A stretch of DNA of 64,000 nucleotides, taken from assembly GCF_007833355.1 (NCBI RefSeq), contig NZ_CP020914.1, positions 3,458,047 to 3,522,046 of the forward strand, given 5' to 3'. Each line of letters starts with the position of its first letter. Positions within the stretch are counted from its first letter, which is position 1. This document shows, one piece after another, positions 38,426 to 47,622 of this stretch. Source of the stretch: Denitratisoma sp. DHT3 (GTDB lineage Bacteria > Pseudomonadota > Gammaproteobacteria > Burkholderiales > Rhodocyclaceae). The notes under the pieces were generated by a model, which saw nothing but the letters and a program-made list of their open reading frames with translations, was not told the origin of the DNA and ran no database searches. Both the position numbers and the translations under genes were made by a program.

Positions 38426-38785
38426 TCAACACCCCGCCCGCAGTGCCTGGAGCTGCGGCAGCAATGCGGGCGTGTCGTGCTCGATGATGCTCCAGAGGGT
38501 GTCGTTGTCGATGCCGAGATAGCCGTGGATCAGGCGATTCCGTGTGGCAATGATTTGTCGCCAGGGAATTTGCGGATTTTCATTCCTGATGACGTCCGGA
38601 ATGCGGGTCGCCGCTTCCCCGATGAGTTCCAAGTTCCGGATGGTCGCATCGTAATTCAGCCCGCTGGCCACAAATGCTGCCTGATCCAGACCTTCCGTAT
38701 AGGCGAGAACCTTTTCAGAGAAACCGATCATGTCGTCCAGATAGAAACGCCATTCTCTTGGAGATGAGTTTCCATGTTCAGACAT
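38426..38785 (-). CDS. hepT: HepT-like HEPN ribonuclease toxin (DUF86)
   Basis: 119-residue helical HEPN protein with the RX4H catalytic motif Arg82-NRLI-His87 followed by GY (the family's HXY) and the IEHDTPALLPQLQAL tail. In HepT/MntA (type VII) modules HepT is an RNase neutralised by adenylylation of the Tyr in HXY. The start at 38785 overlaps mntA by 8 bases. Confidence 0.9.
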   Translation of the reverse strand: MSEHGNSSPREWRFYLDDMIGFSEKVLAYTEGLDQAAFVASGLNYDATIRNLELIGEAATRIPDVIRNENPQIPWRQIIATRNRLIHGYLGIDNDTLWSIIEHDTPALLPQLQALRAGC

Positions 38786-39068
38786 GAATGGCCTCGCGCT
38801 CGACAAATGGCCGCAATTCCAGGCGCAGCGCCTTGTCCGTGACGAGATCCACTGGTTTTCCCAGCAGGTCCTCAAGATAGAACTGGACGCCAAAATAGCG
38901 TTCGGAGGTGGCCGGACCGTCGAACGTGACCAGGATGTCGACATCGCTTTGCTCTTTGGCGGAGTCACGCGCGGTGGACCCGAACAACGCCAAGCCGACA
39001 ACGCCGAAACGTTGCGCCAACACCGGTTTGTGCCGGGTCAGTGCTTGCATGGTCTGAGCTTTGTCCAT
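38778..39068 (-). CDS. mntA: MntA-type minimal nucleotidyltransferase antitoxin
   Basis: 96 residues with the nucleotidyltransferase motif GSTAR (30-34) and the metal-binding SDVD (Asp42, Asp44). Partner of HepT: it adds AMP to the toxin. The usual order mntA-hepT with a short overlap is kept. Confidence 0.9.
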   Translation of the reverse strand: MDKAQTMQALTRHKPVLAQRFGVVGLALFGSTARDSAKEQSDVDILVTFDGPATSERYFGVQFYLEDLLGKPVDLVTDKALRLELRPFVEREAIHV

Positions 39069-39099
39069 CCGTGGCTCCCTGTAGCTTTATTCAGGAATC

Positions 39100-40431
39100 T
39101 TAGAGCACGTAGCGCGACAAGTCCTCGTCCTTCGCCAGTTCGCCCAGGCGGCTGTCCACGTAGGCGGCGTCCACGGTGACGCTCAGCGCGCCGTGGCAGC
39201 CGGCGTCGAAGGAGACCTCCTCGAGCAGTTTTTCCATCACCGTGTACAGCCTGCGCGCGCCGATGTTCTCGGTCTTCTCATTCACCTGGAAGGCGATCTC
39301 CGCCATGCGGCGGATGCCGTCCGGCGCGAATGCCAGGGTGACCGACTCGGTTTCGAGCAGGGCCTGGTACTGGCGCGTGAGGCAGGCATCGGTCTCGGTC
39401 AGGATGCGCACGAAATCGTCGACGGAGAGGGAGTCCAGTTCCACCCGGATCGGAAAGCGGCCCTGCAGTTCGGGAATCAGGTCCGAGGGCTTGGACAGGT
39501 GGAAGGCGCCGCTGGCGATGAACAGGATATGGTCGGTCTTGATCATGCCGTACTTGGTGGACACCGTCGTGCCCTCCACCAGCGGCAGCAGGTCGCGCTG
39601 CACACCCTGGCGCGAGACGTCGGCGCCGTGGACGTCGGAGCGGGCGGCGATCTTGTCGATCTCGTCCAGGAAGACGATGCCGTTCTGCTCCACGTTGCGC
39701 ACGGCGGCGGTCTTCACTTCCTCGTCGTTGATCAGGCGCGCCGCTTCCTCGTCGGCCAGCGCCTTCAGGGCGTCGGCGATCTTCATCTTGCGGCTGCGGC
39801 GCTTGCCGCCGCCGATGTTCTGGAACATGCCCTGGATCTGCTGGGTCAGTTCCTCCATGCCGGGCGGGGCGAAGATCTCCATCTGCGCCGAAGGGGCGGC
39901 GACCTCGATCTCGATCTCCTTCTCGTTCAGTTCGCCCTCCCGCAGCTTCTTGCGGAATTTCTGCCGCGTGGCGCTGTCCTCGGCGGGTGCGGACTCGCCG
40001 AAGCCCACCGAGCGGGCCGGCGGCAGCAGCACGTCCAGCACGCGGTCCTCGGCGGCGTCCATGGCCCGGTAGCGCACCTGGCGCATGGCCTTCTCGCGGC
40101 CGTCCTTGATCGCGGTCTCCACCAGGTCGCGGATGATGGTGTCCACGTCGCGGCCGACGTAGCCCACTTCGGTGAACTTGGTGGCCTCGATCTTGATGAA
40201 GGGCGCGTTCGCCAGCCGCGCCAGGCGGCGCGCGATCTCGGTCTTGCCGACGCCGGTGGGGCCGATCATCAAAATGTTCTTGGGCGTGATCTCCTGGCGC
40301 AGCGGCTCGGCCACCTGGGCCCGGCGCCAGCGGTTGCGCAGCGCGATGGCCACCGCGCGCTTGGCGCGGCCCTGGCCGACGATGTGCTTGTCGAGTTCGG
40401 AGACGATCTCCGGCGGGGTCATCTGGGTCAT
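39100..40431 (-). CDS. hslU: HslU ATPase of the HslUV protease
   Basis: 443-residue AAA+ unfoldase: Walker [22 protein letters not shown] pore loop, the I-domain insertion (about 110-245), Walker [13 protein letters not shown], sensor regions, and the canonical C-terminal DLSRYVL that docks into HslV. Start at 40431 forms an ATGA overlap with the hslV stop. Confidence 0.97.
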   Translation of the reverse strand: MTQMTPPEIVSELDKHIVGQGRAKRAVAIALRNRWRRAQVAEPLRQEITPKNILMIGPTGVGKTEIARRLARLANAPFIKIEATKFTEVGYVGRDVDTIIRDLVETAIKDGREKAMRQVRYRAMDAAEDRVLDVLLPPARSVGFGESAPAEDSATRQKFRKKLREGELNEKEIEIEVAAPSAQMEIFAPPGMEELTQQIQGMFQNIGGGKRRSRKMKIADALKALADEEAARLINDEEVKTAAVRNVEQNGIVFLDEIDKIAARSDVHGADVSRQGVQRDLLPLVEGTTVSTKYGMIKTDHILFIASGAFHLSKPSDLIPELQGRFPIRVELDSLSVDDFVRILTETDACLTRQYQALLETESVTLAFAPDGIRRMAEIAFQVNEKTENIGARRLYTVMEKLLEEVSFDAGCHGALSVTVDAAYVDSRLGELAKDEDLSRYVL

Positions 40432-40964
40432 TCCAGGGTCTCGATCAGGTGGTTCTGGTTGGTGTAGATGCACAGGTCGCCGGCGATGGCCAGCGACTTC
40501 TTGACGATCTCGGCGGGCGTCAGCTCGGTGTTCTCCAGCAGCGCGCGGGCGGCGGACTGGGCGTAGGGGCCGCCGCTGCCGATGGCGACGATGCCCAGCT
40601 CTGGCTCCAGCACGTCGCCGTTGCCGGTGATGATCAGCGAGCTTTCACGGTCGGCCACCGCCAGCATCGCCTCCAGGCGGCGCAGCATGCGGTCGGTGCG
40701 CCAGTCCTTGGCCAGTTCCACCGCGCTGCGCACCAGGTTGCCCTGGTGTTTCTCCAGCTTGGCCTCGAAGCGTTCGAACAGGGTGAAGGCGTCCGCCGTG
40801 CCGCCGGCGAAACCGGCGAGGATTTTCTCGTTGTAGAGGCGCCGCACCTTGCGGGCGCTGGCCTTGACGACGATGTTGCCCAGCGTGACCTGGCCGTCGC
40901 CGCCCAATGCGACGCGGCTGCCGCGGCGCACGGAAAGGATGGTGGTGCCGTGATACTGCTCCAT
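40428..40964 (-). CDS. hslV: HslV peptidase of the HslUV protease
   Basis: 178 residues; N-terminal MEQYHG is removed to expose the catalytic Thr of [35 protein letters not shown] and GNGDVLEPE are all as in the family. First gene of hslVU. Confidence 0.97.
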   Translation of the reverse strand: MEQYHGTTILSVRRGSRVALGGDGQVTLGNIVVKASARKVRRLYNEKILAGFAGGTADAFTLFERFEAKLEKHQGNLVRSAVELAKDWRTDRMLRRLEAMLAVADRESSLIITGNGDVLEPELGIVAIGSGGPYAQSAARALLENTELTPAEIVKKSLAIAGDLCIYTNQNHLIETLE

Positions 40965-41051
40965 GGGGATGCCCCGGGGAAAATGAATGAAGCGCGGATT
41001 TTACCCGCTCCCCGGGGCATGCCGGTCCTGCCATCGCGGATGGATCGACAG

Positions 41052-41066
41052 GCTCAGCCCGAACGG
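41052..41066 (+). repeat. Dispersed 15-mer repeat copy 1
   Basis: GCTCAGCCCGAACGG, in the spacer between hslV and the TonB receptor gene. A 14-of-15 copy lies at 49619-49632 and a reverse-complement copy at 59567-59581. Confidence 0.75.
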
Positions 41067-41089
41067 ATGGCGACGTGTTCGGCGTTTCC

Positions 41090-43234
41090 CTAGAACAGCT
41101 TGCTCAAGCCGATGAACACGCCCCGGCGCGGCCCGTACTGCGGGGCGAAGACGCCGATGCCGCTGCCGTCGCGGATCGCATACACCTTGTCGAACAGGTT
41201 GATCACCGCCAGCCGGGTTTCGACCGTACCCAGCGCCTCGCTGTGCCAGATGCGCGACGCGCCGAGGTTGACCTGCGTATAGGCCGGCAGGCGGTCGGTG
41301 TTGAAGTCGCCGTTGCGCAGGCCGCTGCCGAAAATCGCGTTGGCCGACAGCGTCGTGCCGCGCCATTGGTGGGCAATGCCCGCCGACGCGGTATACGCCT
41401 GGTCGTGATCGGTATGGACCCAGTGATCGGCCGCATAGTCCAGGGTGGCCTGGTCGATGTTGAACTGGCCCGAAACGATGTTCCTGCCCAGGCTGACGGT
41501 GCGGGTCAGATTGGCGTAGGCGGAGAGATTGCCGGAACGATAGGCGGCCGAAAGCTCGAAACCGTAGATCTTGCCCCGCGCGTAATTGAAGGGCGTGAAG
41601 ATCAGGGCATTGCCGAACTGACCGTCGTCGAGCAGGTTGCTGACGCGCTTGAGGAACAGGTCGGCGCTCAGGGTCAGGCGCGCGTTCACTTCGTGGCTGA
41701 TGCCGATGTCCAGGTAGTGGGAACGTTCCACCTGCACGGCGTCGTTGCGCAGGTTGCCCTGGTCGGGCAGGCCGGAGGTGCCGAGGAAGCGGGCCACCGT
41801 GGCGGCGCTCACCAGCTCCGTCGCCGGGGGCGTGAAGTAGCGGGCGTAGGCGGCGTGCAGCGTGGTGCTCGGCGTCGCCTTGAACACCAGGCCCAGGCGG
41901 GGGCTGAGCTGGCTGGCCGTGACGAAGGCATTCACCTGGTCGAAGCGGGCGCCGTAGTTGACGGTGAGGCGGTCGCCGGCCCGCCATTCGTCCTGCAGAT
42001 AAAGCCCCCACAAGCGGTTGTCGTTCCTGGAGTTGTTGTCGATCAGCGTCAGCGGAACCGTGCCCGGCAGGTAGGCGCCGGCGGCGTCCACCCGGAACAC
42101 CGTCGCCGTGTTGTCGCTGCGGACGTCTTCGTGGTTGGCGAACAGCCCCATGCGGACCGTGTGCGACTCGTTCAAGCGATAGCTGCCGTCGGCCTGGAGA
42201 CCGAAGCTGTCGCTGCTGCGCATGACCCTGGAGGCGACGTCGGTGAACAACAGGTCGTTGCCGTCGGGGACGAAGCGTACCTGGCTGTAGCGGTTGAACA
42301 TGGACAACTGGTAATCGAAGCCGGCGCCGATGGAACTCTGCAACGCCAGCACCGCGTAGCGGTTGGTTTCGCGCTGCCGGTCGCGCAGCCCGGCGGAATC
42401 GGGCGCCGGCGTCGAGCCCAGATAGGCGGCGGCATTGGCGGTCGCGTCCTGGCCGGGATTGGCGGGAATCTGGAAGCTGCCGTCGTAGCCGCTCAGCATC
42501 AGGCTGACCCGGCTGGTCGGGTCGAGCACATAGGACAAGTAGCCGAAGCCTTTTGTCTGCTCGGTGCGGTTGTGGGTGGCCGAGCGGGCCGTGGTGGGGT
42601 TCTCCAGGCCCATATCGCTGGCGAAGCTGGACCCGGTGATGTAATAGCTCAGGGGGCCCGTGCTGTTGCCATACTCGAAGCTGGGGTTGGCCGTTCCGTT
42701 GCTGCCGCCGTAGTAGTCGATGCGGCCGCCGCTGTCGAACTGGCTCTTGGTTTCGATCTCGATCACGCCGGCGGTGCGGTAGCCGTACTGGGCCGGCAAC
42801 GCGCCGGTCATCAGGTCGATGCGCTTGGCGAAGCGGGTATCCAGCGCCTGCCCGAAGCCGCTCAGTCCTTCGGGCAGGATCACGCCGTTGATGCGGTACT
42901 GGAGATTGCCGTGGTCGCCGCGCACATGCAGTTGACCGTAGGAATCATTGACCACGCCGGGGGCTTGCAGCAGCACCTGGTTGAAGGCGGTATTGCCGCC
43001 TTCCGGCAGGCTCGACACGTCGTCCGCATTGAATCGGTAAAGACTGCCACCGGTCTTCGGGGACAGGGCGTTGCGGAACTCGTCCAGCCGTTTGGCGATG
43101 ACGGTGACTTCTTCCAGAATGGTGGTCTGATCGGCCCGGACGGCCGGCGCGAGGATCAGGGCGGAGAAACAGAAAACGAGACGGGAGGCGGCCGGGCGCG
43201 AACGCCGGGAACGCCGCACGGATAGCTGCGACAT
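41090..43234 (-). CDS. TonB-dependent receptor
   Basis: 714 residues with a signal peptide (cleavage after VRA), TonB-box-like EEVTVIAKR, a plug domain (GYRTAGVIEIETKS) and a barrel ending in a terminal Phe. No CxxxM/HxM copper motif. Substrate unknown; the accompanying small His/Cys secreted protein and the plug resemble receptors thought to handle metals or small organic ligands. AGGAG 6 bases before the ATG. Cotranscribed with the upstream small gene. Confidence 0.88.
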   Translation of the reverse strand: MSQLSVRRSRRSRPAASRLVFCFSALILAPAVRADQTTILEEVTVIAKRLDEFRNALSPKTGGSLYRFNADDVSSLPEGGNTAFNQVLLQAPGVVNDSYGQLHVRGDHGNLQYRINGVILPEGLSGFGQALDTRFAKRIDLMTGALPAQYGYRTAGVIEIETKSQFDSGGRIDYYGGSNGTANPSFEYGNSTGPLSYYITGSSFASDMGLENPTTARSATHNRTEQTKGFGYLSYVLDPTSRVSLMLSGYDGSFQIPANPGQDATANAAAYLGSTPAPDSAGLRDRQRETNRYAVLALQSSIGAGFDYQLSMFNRYSQVRFVPDGNDLLFTDVASRVMRSSDSFGLQADGSYRLNESHTVRMGLFANHEDVRSDNTATVFRVDAAGAYLPGTVPLTLIDNNSRNDNRLWGLYLQDEWRAGDRLTVNYGARFDQVNAFVTASQLSPRLGLVFKATPSTTLHAAYARYFTPPATELVSAATVARFLGTSGLPDQGNLRNDAVQVERSHYLDIGISHEVNARLTLSADLFLKRVSNLLDDGQFGNALIFTPFNYARGKIYGFELSAAYRSGNLSAYANLTRTVSLGRNIVSGQFNIDQATLDYAADHWVHTDHDQAYTASAGIAHQWRGTTLSANAIFGSGLRNGDFNTDRLPAYTQVNLGASRIWHSEALGTVETRLAVINLFDKVYAIRDGSGIGVFAPQYGPRRGVFIGLSKLF

Positions 43235-43303
43235 GATGAACTCCTGATAGCTGGAATGCCCATCGCCTTCCGGCGATGGGCAATGAATCTTGGCGAATCC
43301 GAA

Positions 43304-43645
43304 TCAGCTGGCAGAAGCGGTGGGTGGAGCGCGGGCGCGCGGGCGGAGGTGGGGCGGAGTGGGCGCGGGGACATGGACGAAGCCGGGAGCTTCGTTCGCG
43401 GCCAACGCCGGGGTGAGCGCCTGGAAGTCGGCGGACGGCGGTCCGCCCAGGGCCGACAAGGCGACGCAGGTGGTGCAGACGTCGGCCAGGGCCAGGGCGG
43501 CGCCGTGCCCCGATTCGTCCTGCTGCACCGCTACCTGCGGCGCAGTGCCCAAGTGCCCGATCAGGTGCGCCAAGGCCCCCTGCTGCGCGCAAAGCAGCAG
43601 CAGGGCGAGGACGACGGCAAGGATCGGGGAAGGGCAACGCTTCAT
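43304..43645 (-). CDS. Small secreted His/Cys protein
   Basis: 113 residues with a signal peptide (MKRCPSPILAVVLALLLLCAQQGALA). The mature N-terminus holds HLIGHLG, GHGAALALADVCTTC; a Pro/Ala/Arg-rich tail follows. The spaced His residues and the CTTC motif recall DUF2946-type proteins that are often encoded beside TonB receptors for metals; the match is tentative. A metal-binding role is inferred. It precedes the receptor gene by 69 bases on the same strand. Confidence 0.65.
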   Translation of the reverse strand: MKRCPSPILAVVLALLLLCAQQGALAHLIGHLGTAPQVAVQQDESGHGAALALADVCTTCVALSALGGPPSADFQALTPALAANEAPGFVHVPAPTPPHLRPRARAPPTASAS

Positions 43646-43718
43646 GGGGGACGCAGGGTAATCGGTTGTGGCGGTTCTGGCAATCGCAGGGCAACTGCGT
43701 AGGGCAACTGCGGGCGGC

Positions 43719-44309
43719 CTACCCGGCCACGCCGCCCATGACCAGCCCCGTCTCTTCGTAGATCGCCGAAAAATCGCTGGCGAATTCGAGGCTTCCGAGC
43801 TCCACGGGGTCGCCCGGAACGAGGGTGACGATCTCCCAGCCGATATCGCCGTGGCGGCGGTGGATTTCGATTCTCGCTTCGTCCTGGGCCACCAGCACGT
43901 ATTCCTGCAGGGACGGAATGCCCCGATAGGCGATCAGCTTCTCGCGCCGGTCCACGGCCTCGGTGCTGGTGGACAACACTTCGATCACGACCCGCGGCGC
44001 CTCGACTACCTGATCGTCGCTGCCCACCGTGAGATGACGCGGGTCGCAAGTGACCATCACGTCGGGGTAGTAGTAGGCGCCCGCCTTGGCGATGCGCAGC
44101 TTGGCGTCGGAGACGAAGGCCCGGCAGGGCGTGCCGCGCAGATGGGCGCGCAGCAGCGCGGCGATATTCAGTGCGATGACGTTGTGCCGCAACGAGGCGC
44201 CGGTCATGGCATAGACCTCGCCGCAGACATATTCGTGGCGCACCGGGCTGCGCGCTTCGAGGGCCAGGTATTCCTCTTCGCTGACCTGGGTGTATTCGGC
44301 TATCTGCAT
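43719..44309 (-). CDS. Uma2 family (DUF820) PD-(D/E)xK protein
   Basis: 196 residues with the Uma2 pattern YLALExxSPVRHEYVCGEVYAMTGAS, RHNVIALNIAALL, the putative nuclease core YYPDVMVTCD, and VVIEVLSTSTEAVDRREKLIAYRGIPSLQEYVLV. The family is a predicted endonuclease, common in cyanobacteria and in scattered copies elsewhere; role unknown. GGAG before the start. Confidence 0.88.
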   Translation of the reverse strand: MQIAEYTQVSEEEYLALEARSPVRHEYVCGEVYAMTGASLRHNVIALNIAALLRAHLRGTPCRAFVSDAKLRIAKAGAYYYPDVMVTCDPRHLTVGSDDQVVEAPRVVIEVLSTSTEAVDRREKLIAYRGIPSLQEYVLVAQDEARIEIHRRHGDIGWEIVTLVPGDPVELGSLEFASDFSAIYEETGLVMGGVAG

Positions 44310-44355
44310 CGTCGTCTCCGGTTCGAGTCTGGATCGGGCTCGCCGATCACGCCAT

Positions 44356-45477
44356 TCAATTCAGCGTCTGGCGCAGGAAGCGCAGCAACTGGTAGTCCGA
44401 CTGGACGCGGGTGGCGTCGTCGCGGCCGACGATGTAGCCGGTCTTGACGCAGGCGCCCATCGTACCACCGCTGACCATGCGCAACTGGAAGCGCCGCTGG
44501 CGGTCCGGCGCCGTGCCGGGCGGGATCAGGGTCGTGCCGTTCACCGAGGGGAAGCCCGCGCCGTCGTAGTCGAGCGTGCAGCCGGCCAGGTAGGGATACT
44601 TGTTGGGACCCCGCGGTGCGCGGTTTTCCCAGGCATGGCCGGCGCGGGCGTAGATCACCGAGCTGACCTCCGAGCCCGCCTGGCGCAACTGGGCCTCGCG
44701 GGTGGCGCAGGCCGCCAGATCGTTGGAGGCATCCTCGCCGCCGCGCAGCGACAGAAGGGGGGCGCCGGTGGTGTGCTGGACGTGGAAGTCCTGGAAACAC
44801 GGGCCGTAGTAATCCACGTGGGCGGCGAAGGGCGGCAGATCGGGCGCCAGGGCGGCGCGCACCCGCGCGTCCAGGGCGATGCGCACCGCCATGCCGCCGT
44901 AGGAGAAGCCCGCCACGGCGATGCGCTTGGGGTCGATCGCCGGATGGCTGCTCAAGGCGCGCAGGCCGGCGTAGGCGTCGGCGGTGGCGTCGAACTCGGT
45001 CACGCCCAGGGTCTTGGTCAGGTAGGGCGTGGTCTCCGTCATCCCCCGGGGCCGGTAGTAGTCGATCACCAGCGCGGCATAGCCGTCGGCGGCCAGGAGC
45101 GCGCCGTATTCCATCTCCCGCCCCGGCGAGATGCCGCCGCTGCCATGAACCAGCACCACCGCCGGCACCGGCTGCCTGGCGCTGGCGCCGGCGGGCAGGA
45201 ACAAGCGGCCCATGCCGCGGTGGGTCGGCAGCCGGGCGCCCTGGCTGACCAGGATGTCGAAGTCGTAGGGCGTGCGGGTCTCGAAGTAGATGTCGCCGGC
45301 GCTGGTTTCCGTCAACCGGGTGGCGGCGGGCAGCGTCGGAAAGGCCGGCAGGGTCGGCAGGGTCGGCAGGGTCGGCAGGGTCGGCGCCGCCGTCGGCTCG
45401 GCGGCCTGGGTGGCCAGTGTGGCGATGGCCGGAAGGACGGCGAGCAGCAAGGCGGCAAGCGGACGGCGCAGCTTCAT
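44356..45477 (-). CDS. Secreted alpha/beta hydrolase, dienelactone hydrolase-like
   Basis: 373 residues. Signal peptide (about 1-26), then a repetitive linker of LPT units (about 33-50), then an alpha/beta hydrolase domain: VVLVHGSGG, AADGYAALVIDYYRPRG, nucleophile elbow GFSYGG, VDYYGPCFQD and the His in RAGHAWENR. Serine replaces the Cys of true dienelactone hydrolases. Likely a periplasmic esterase. ATG at 45477 has GGAG 8 bases upstream. The LPT linker is encoded by an in-frame 9-bp tandem repeat. Confidence 0.82.
   Translation of the reverse strand: MKLRRPLAALLLAVLPAIATLATQAAEPTAAPTLPTLPTLPTLPAFPTLPAATRLTETSAGDIYFETRTPYDFDILVSQGARLPTHRGMGRLFLPAGASARQPVPAVVLVHGSGGISPGREMEYGALLAADGYAALVIDYYRPRGMTETTPYLTKTLGVTEFDATADAYAGLRALSSHPAIDPKRIAVAGFSYGGMAVRIALDARVRAALAPDLPPFAAHVDYYGPCFQDFHVQHTTGAPLLSLRGGEDASNDLAACATREAQLRQAGSEVSSVIYARAGHAWENRAPRGPNKYPYLAGCTLDYDGAGFPSVNGTTLIPPGTAPDRQRRFQLRMVSGGTMGACVKTGYIVGRDDATRVQSDYQLLRFLRQTLN
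45347..45382 (-). repeat. Four 9-bp tandem repeats inside the hydrolase gene
   Basis: GGCAGGGTC repeated four times on the plus strand. Read on the minus strand it encodes the LPT-type linker just after the signal peptide. In-frame units mean copy-number change would lengthen the linker by three residues per unit. Confidence 0.85.
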
Positions 45478-45584
45478 TGGGTGTTCTCCTCGTTGTATTT
45501 GGGGTTTGTCGACTGTGAAACAGCCCATTGAAACGGCGGGCCAAACATCCGAGCGCCGCGAGCAAACGTAATCACCTCCCCCGG

Positions 45585-46805
45585 TCAGTCTACCTGCACC
45601 AGCAGGCCCTTCAGATACTCGCCCTCGGGGAAGGCCAGGTCCACCGGATGATCGGCGGCGCCTTGCAGGCGTCGCACGATGCGGGCGCTGCGTCCCGCGT
45701 CGCGCGCCGCGCCGGCGACGATCTTCTGGAACAGTTCCAGGCCGATGCCGCCGGAGCAGGAATAGGTCATCAGGAAGCCGCCCGGCGCCAGCAGCTTGAA
45801 GCCCTGCAGGTTGATGTCCTTGTAGGCGCGGCTGGCCTGCTCGGCATGGCGGGCCGAGGGGGCGAACTTGGGCGGGTCCAGCACGATCACGTCGTACTGC
45901 TCGCCCGCCTGGGCCGGGCCGGACTCATCCTCGCGGCGCGGCCGCAGGCGCCGCAGTTCGTCGAAGACGTTGGCGCAGCGCCATTCGGCGCGGCCGGCGT
46001 CGAGTTGCGGATTCAGCGCCAGATTGGCGGCGGCGGTGTCCAGCGCCGGCTGCGAGCTGTCCACCGAGACCACTTGGCGGGCGCCGCCGGCCAGCGCCTG
46101 GAGGGAAAAACCGCCGGTGTAGCAAAAGCAGTTCAGCACCCGCTTGTCGCGGGCCAGTTCGCCCAGCAGGCGGCGGTTGTCGCGCTGGTCCAGGTAGAAG
46201 CCGGTCTTGTGGCCGGACTCGATGTCCACCGTCATCCTGACCCCGTGTTCCTCGATCAGCAGGGGGCTATCCGACGCCTCGCCCAGCAGCCAGCCGGTGC
46301 GCGGCGCCAGCCCCTCCAGGGCGCGCACCTCGGAATCCGAACGCTCGAAGATCCGCCCGCAGCCCGTGGCCTTGACCAGCGCGCCGGCGATGGCGTCGCG
46401 CCATTTGTCGGCGCCGGCGCTGGTCAGTTGCACCACCACGGTGTCGCCGTAGCGGTCGGCGATCACGCCGGGCAGCCCGTCGGATTCGGCGTGGATCAGG
46501 CGCAGCCCGCTCTGCCCGGCCAGTTCCGGCAGCGCGGCGCGGCGCGCCACGGCGGCGGCCACCCGGCGTTTGAAAAAGGCGTCGTCGATGCTCTCGGCCG
46601 GATCGAAGCTCCACACCCGGGCGCGGATCTGCGACTCCGGGCTCCAGGCCGCCCGCGCCAGCACCCGGCCGTCGGCGGACGCCACCTCGACCGTGTCGCC
46701 AGGCCGGGCGCGGCCGCTCAATTGCTTCACCGAGCCGGCGAAAATCCAGGGATGGCGGCGGAACAGCGAGCGTTCCTTGCCGGGTTCGAGTATCAGTTGC
46801 GCCAT
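45585..46805 (-). CDS. rlmI: 23S rRNA (cytosine-1962-C5)-methyltransferase RlmI
   Basis: 406 residues: N-terminal PUA domain (LILEPGKERSLFRRHPWIFAGSV), linker HAESDGLPGVIADRYGD, then a Rossmann methyltransferase with VLNCFCYTGGFSLQALAGGA (SAM) and VIVLDPPKFAPS (catalytic). Same family as the 21747-22799 protein but with the PUA domain. ATG at 46805 is the conserved start. Confidence 0.93.
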   Translation of the reverse strand: MAQLILEPGKERSLFRRHPWIFAGSVKQLSGRARPGDTVEVASADGRVLARAAWSPESQIRARVWSFDPAESIDDAFFKRRVAAAVARRAALPELAGQSGLRLIHAESDGLPGVIADRYGDTVVVQLTSAGADKWRDAIAGALVKATGCGRIFERSDSEVRALEGLAPRTGWLLGEASDSPLLIEEHGVRMTVDIESGHKTGFYLDQRDNRRLLGELARDKRVLNCFCYTGGFSLQALAGGARQVVSVDSSQPALDTAAANLALNPQLDAGRAEWRCANVFDELRRLRPRREDESGPAQAGEQYDVIVLDPPKFAPSARHAEQASRAYKDINLQGFKLLAPGGFLMTYSCSGGIGLELFQKIVAGAARDAGRSARIVRRLQGAADHPVDLAFPEGEYLKGLLVQVD

Positions 46806-46910
46806 GGTGCGTCGGGCGGGGCCCAAATCATCGAAAAGGGCGCCATGATGATCCCTGACGCGCCCGGCCGCAAGGATGGCGTCGGTCTCAACAATCCTCG
46901 GGGAACGTTT

Positions 46911-47306
46911 TCAGGGCTCGCCCTCGGGGGGCGCGCTCAGGGCCGCCAGCGCATCGGCCGCCCCCGGGTAGTTCGCCCGTACCGCCAGCGCCAGCCAGTA
47001 TTCCGCCTGGCGGCTGCTTTGGCGGGTGCCCAACCCCCGTGCATACATGATGCCGAGGCGGAAGTGGGCCTCGGGCACGCCCAGCACGGCGATGTTGCGG
47101 AACAGCTTCAGCGCCTTGGGATAGTCGCCGCTGGCATAGGCGGCGTTCGCCGCGCGGAGCTGGTTGGCGGCATCGACGTCGACCGGGCCGCCATCGCCGT
47201 TGGTGTTCCACGACGGATTGCGGACGCCGGGCGCGGCGGCCAGCGTGAGGGACGCGGACACCAGCAGCGGCGTCCACAGGAATCGACGGCTTTGCGCGAG
47301 TTTCAT
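46911..47306 (-). CDS. Secreted Sel1-repeat protein
   Basis: 131 residues with a signal peptide (about 1-25) and one TPR/Sel1-type unit: AAYASGDYPKALKLFRNIAVLGVPEAHFRLGIMYARGLGTRQSSRQAEYWLALA. Likely periplasmic protein-protein adaptor; function unknown. Stands alone. Confidence 0.78.
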   Translation of the reverse strand: MKLAQSRRFLWTPLLVSASLTLAAAPGVRNPSWNTNGDGGPVDVDAANQLRAANAAYASGDYPKALKLFRNIAVLGVPEAHFRLGIMYARGLGTRQSSRQAEYWLALAVRANYPGAADALAALSAPPEGEP

Positions 47307-47622
47307 GGCGGCACCCCCTGTCGGGTGACGAGTGCCGTCCATGGGAGACGACGTTGCCGGGTCCGCCTGGGCGATCGCGGCAGTCGGCAAGCGTCGGACG
47401 GCGCCGTCCATCAGCCCTGTCGCTTTGCGTCGCCGCGCTGCGCCGGGGATGGAGCCGGAACGTGGCTACCGGCTACCGGGGCTGGAAACGCCTTCCGCGG
47501 CAATCAGTGACGCATCGCGCTATGGAAGGAAGTCTTGCACGCCGATATGAATTATCGCGGGCGGGGGCCGCGCGGAATTGAGCCGATTGGATTAGACGCC
47601 GACGCCTGCCGGCGACCGGCGC
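47307..47622. other. 316-base non-coding spacer
   Basis: Contains the promoter side of the Sel1-repeat gene and the 3' flank of the acyl-CoA dehydrogenase gene. I see no gene, strong hairpin or repeat in it. Confidence 0.6.
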
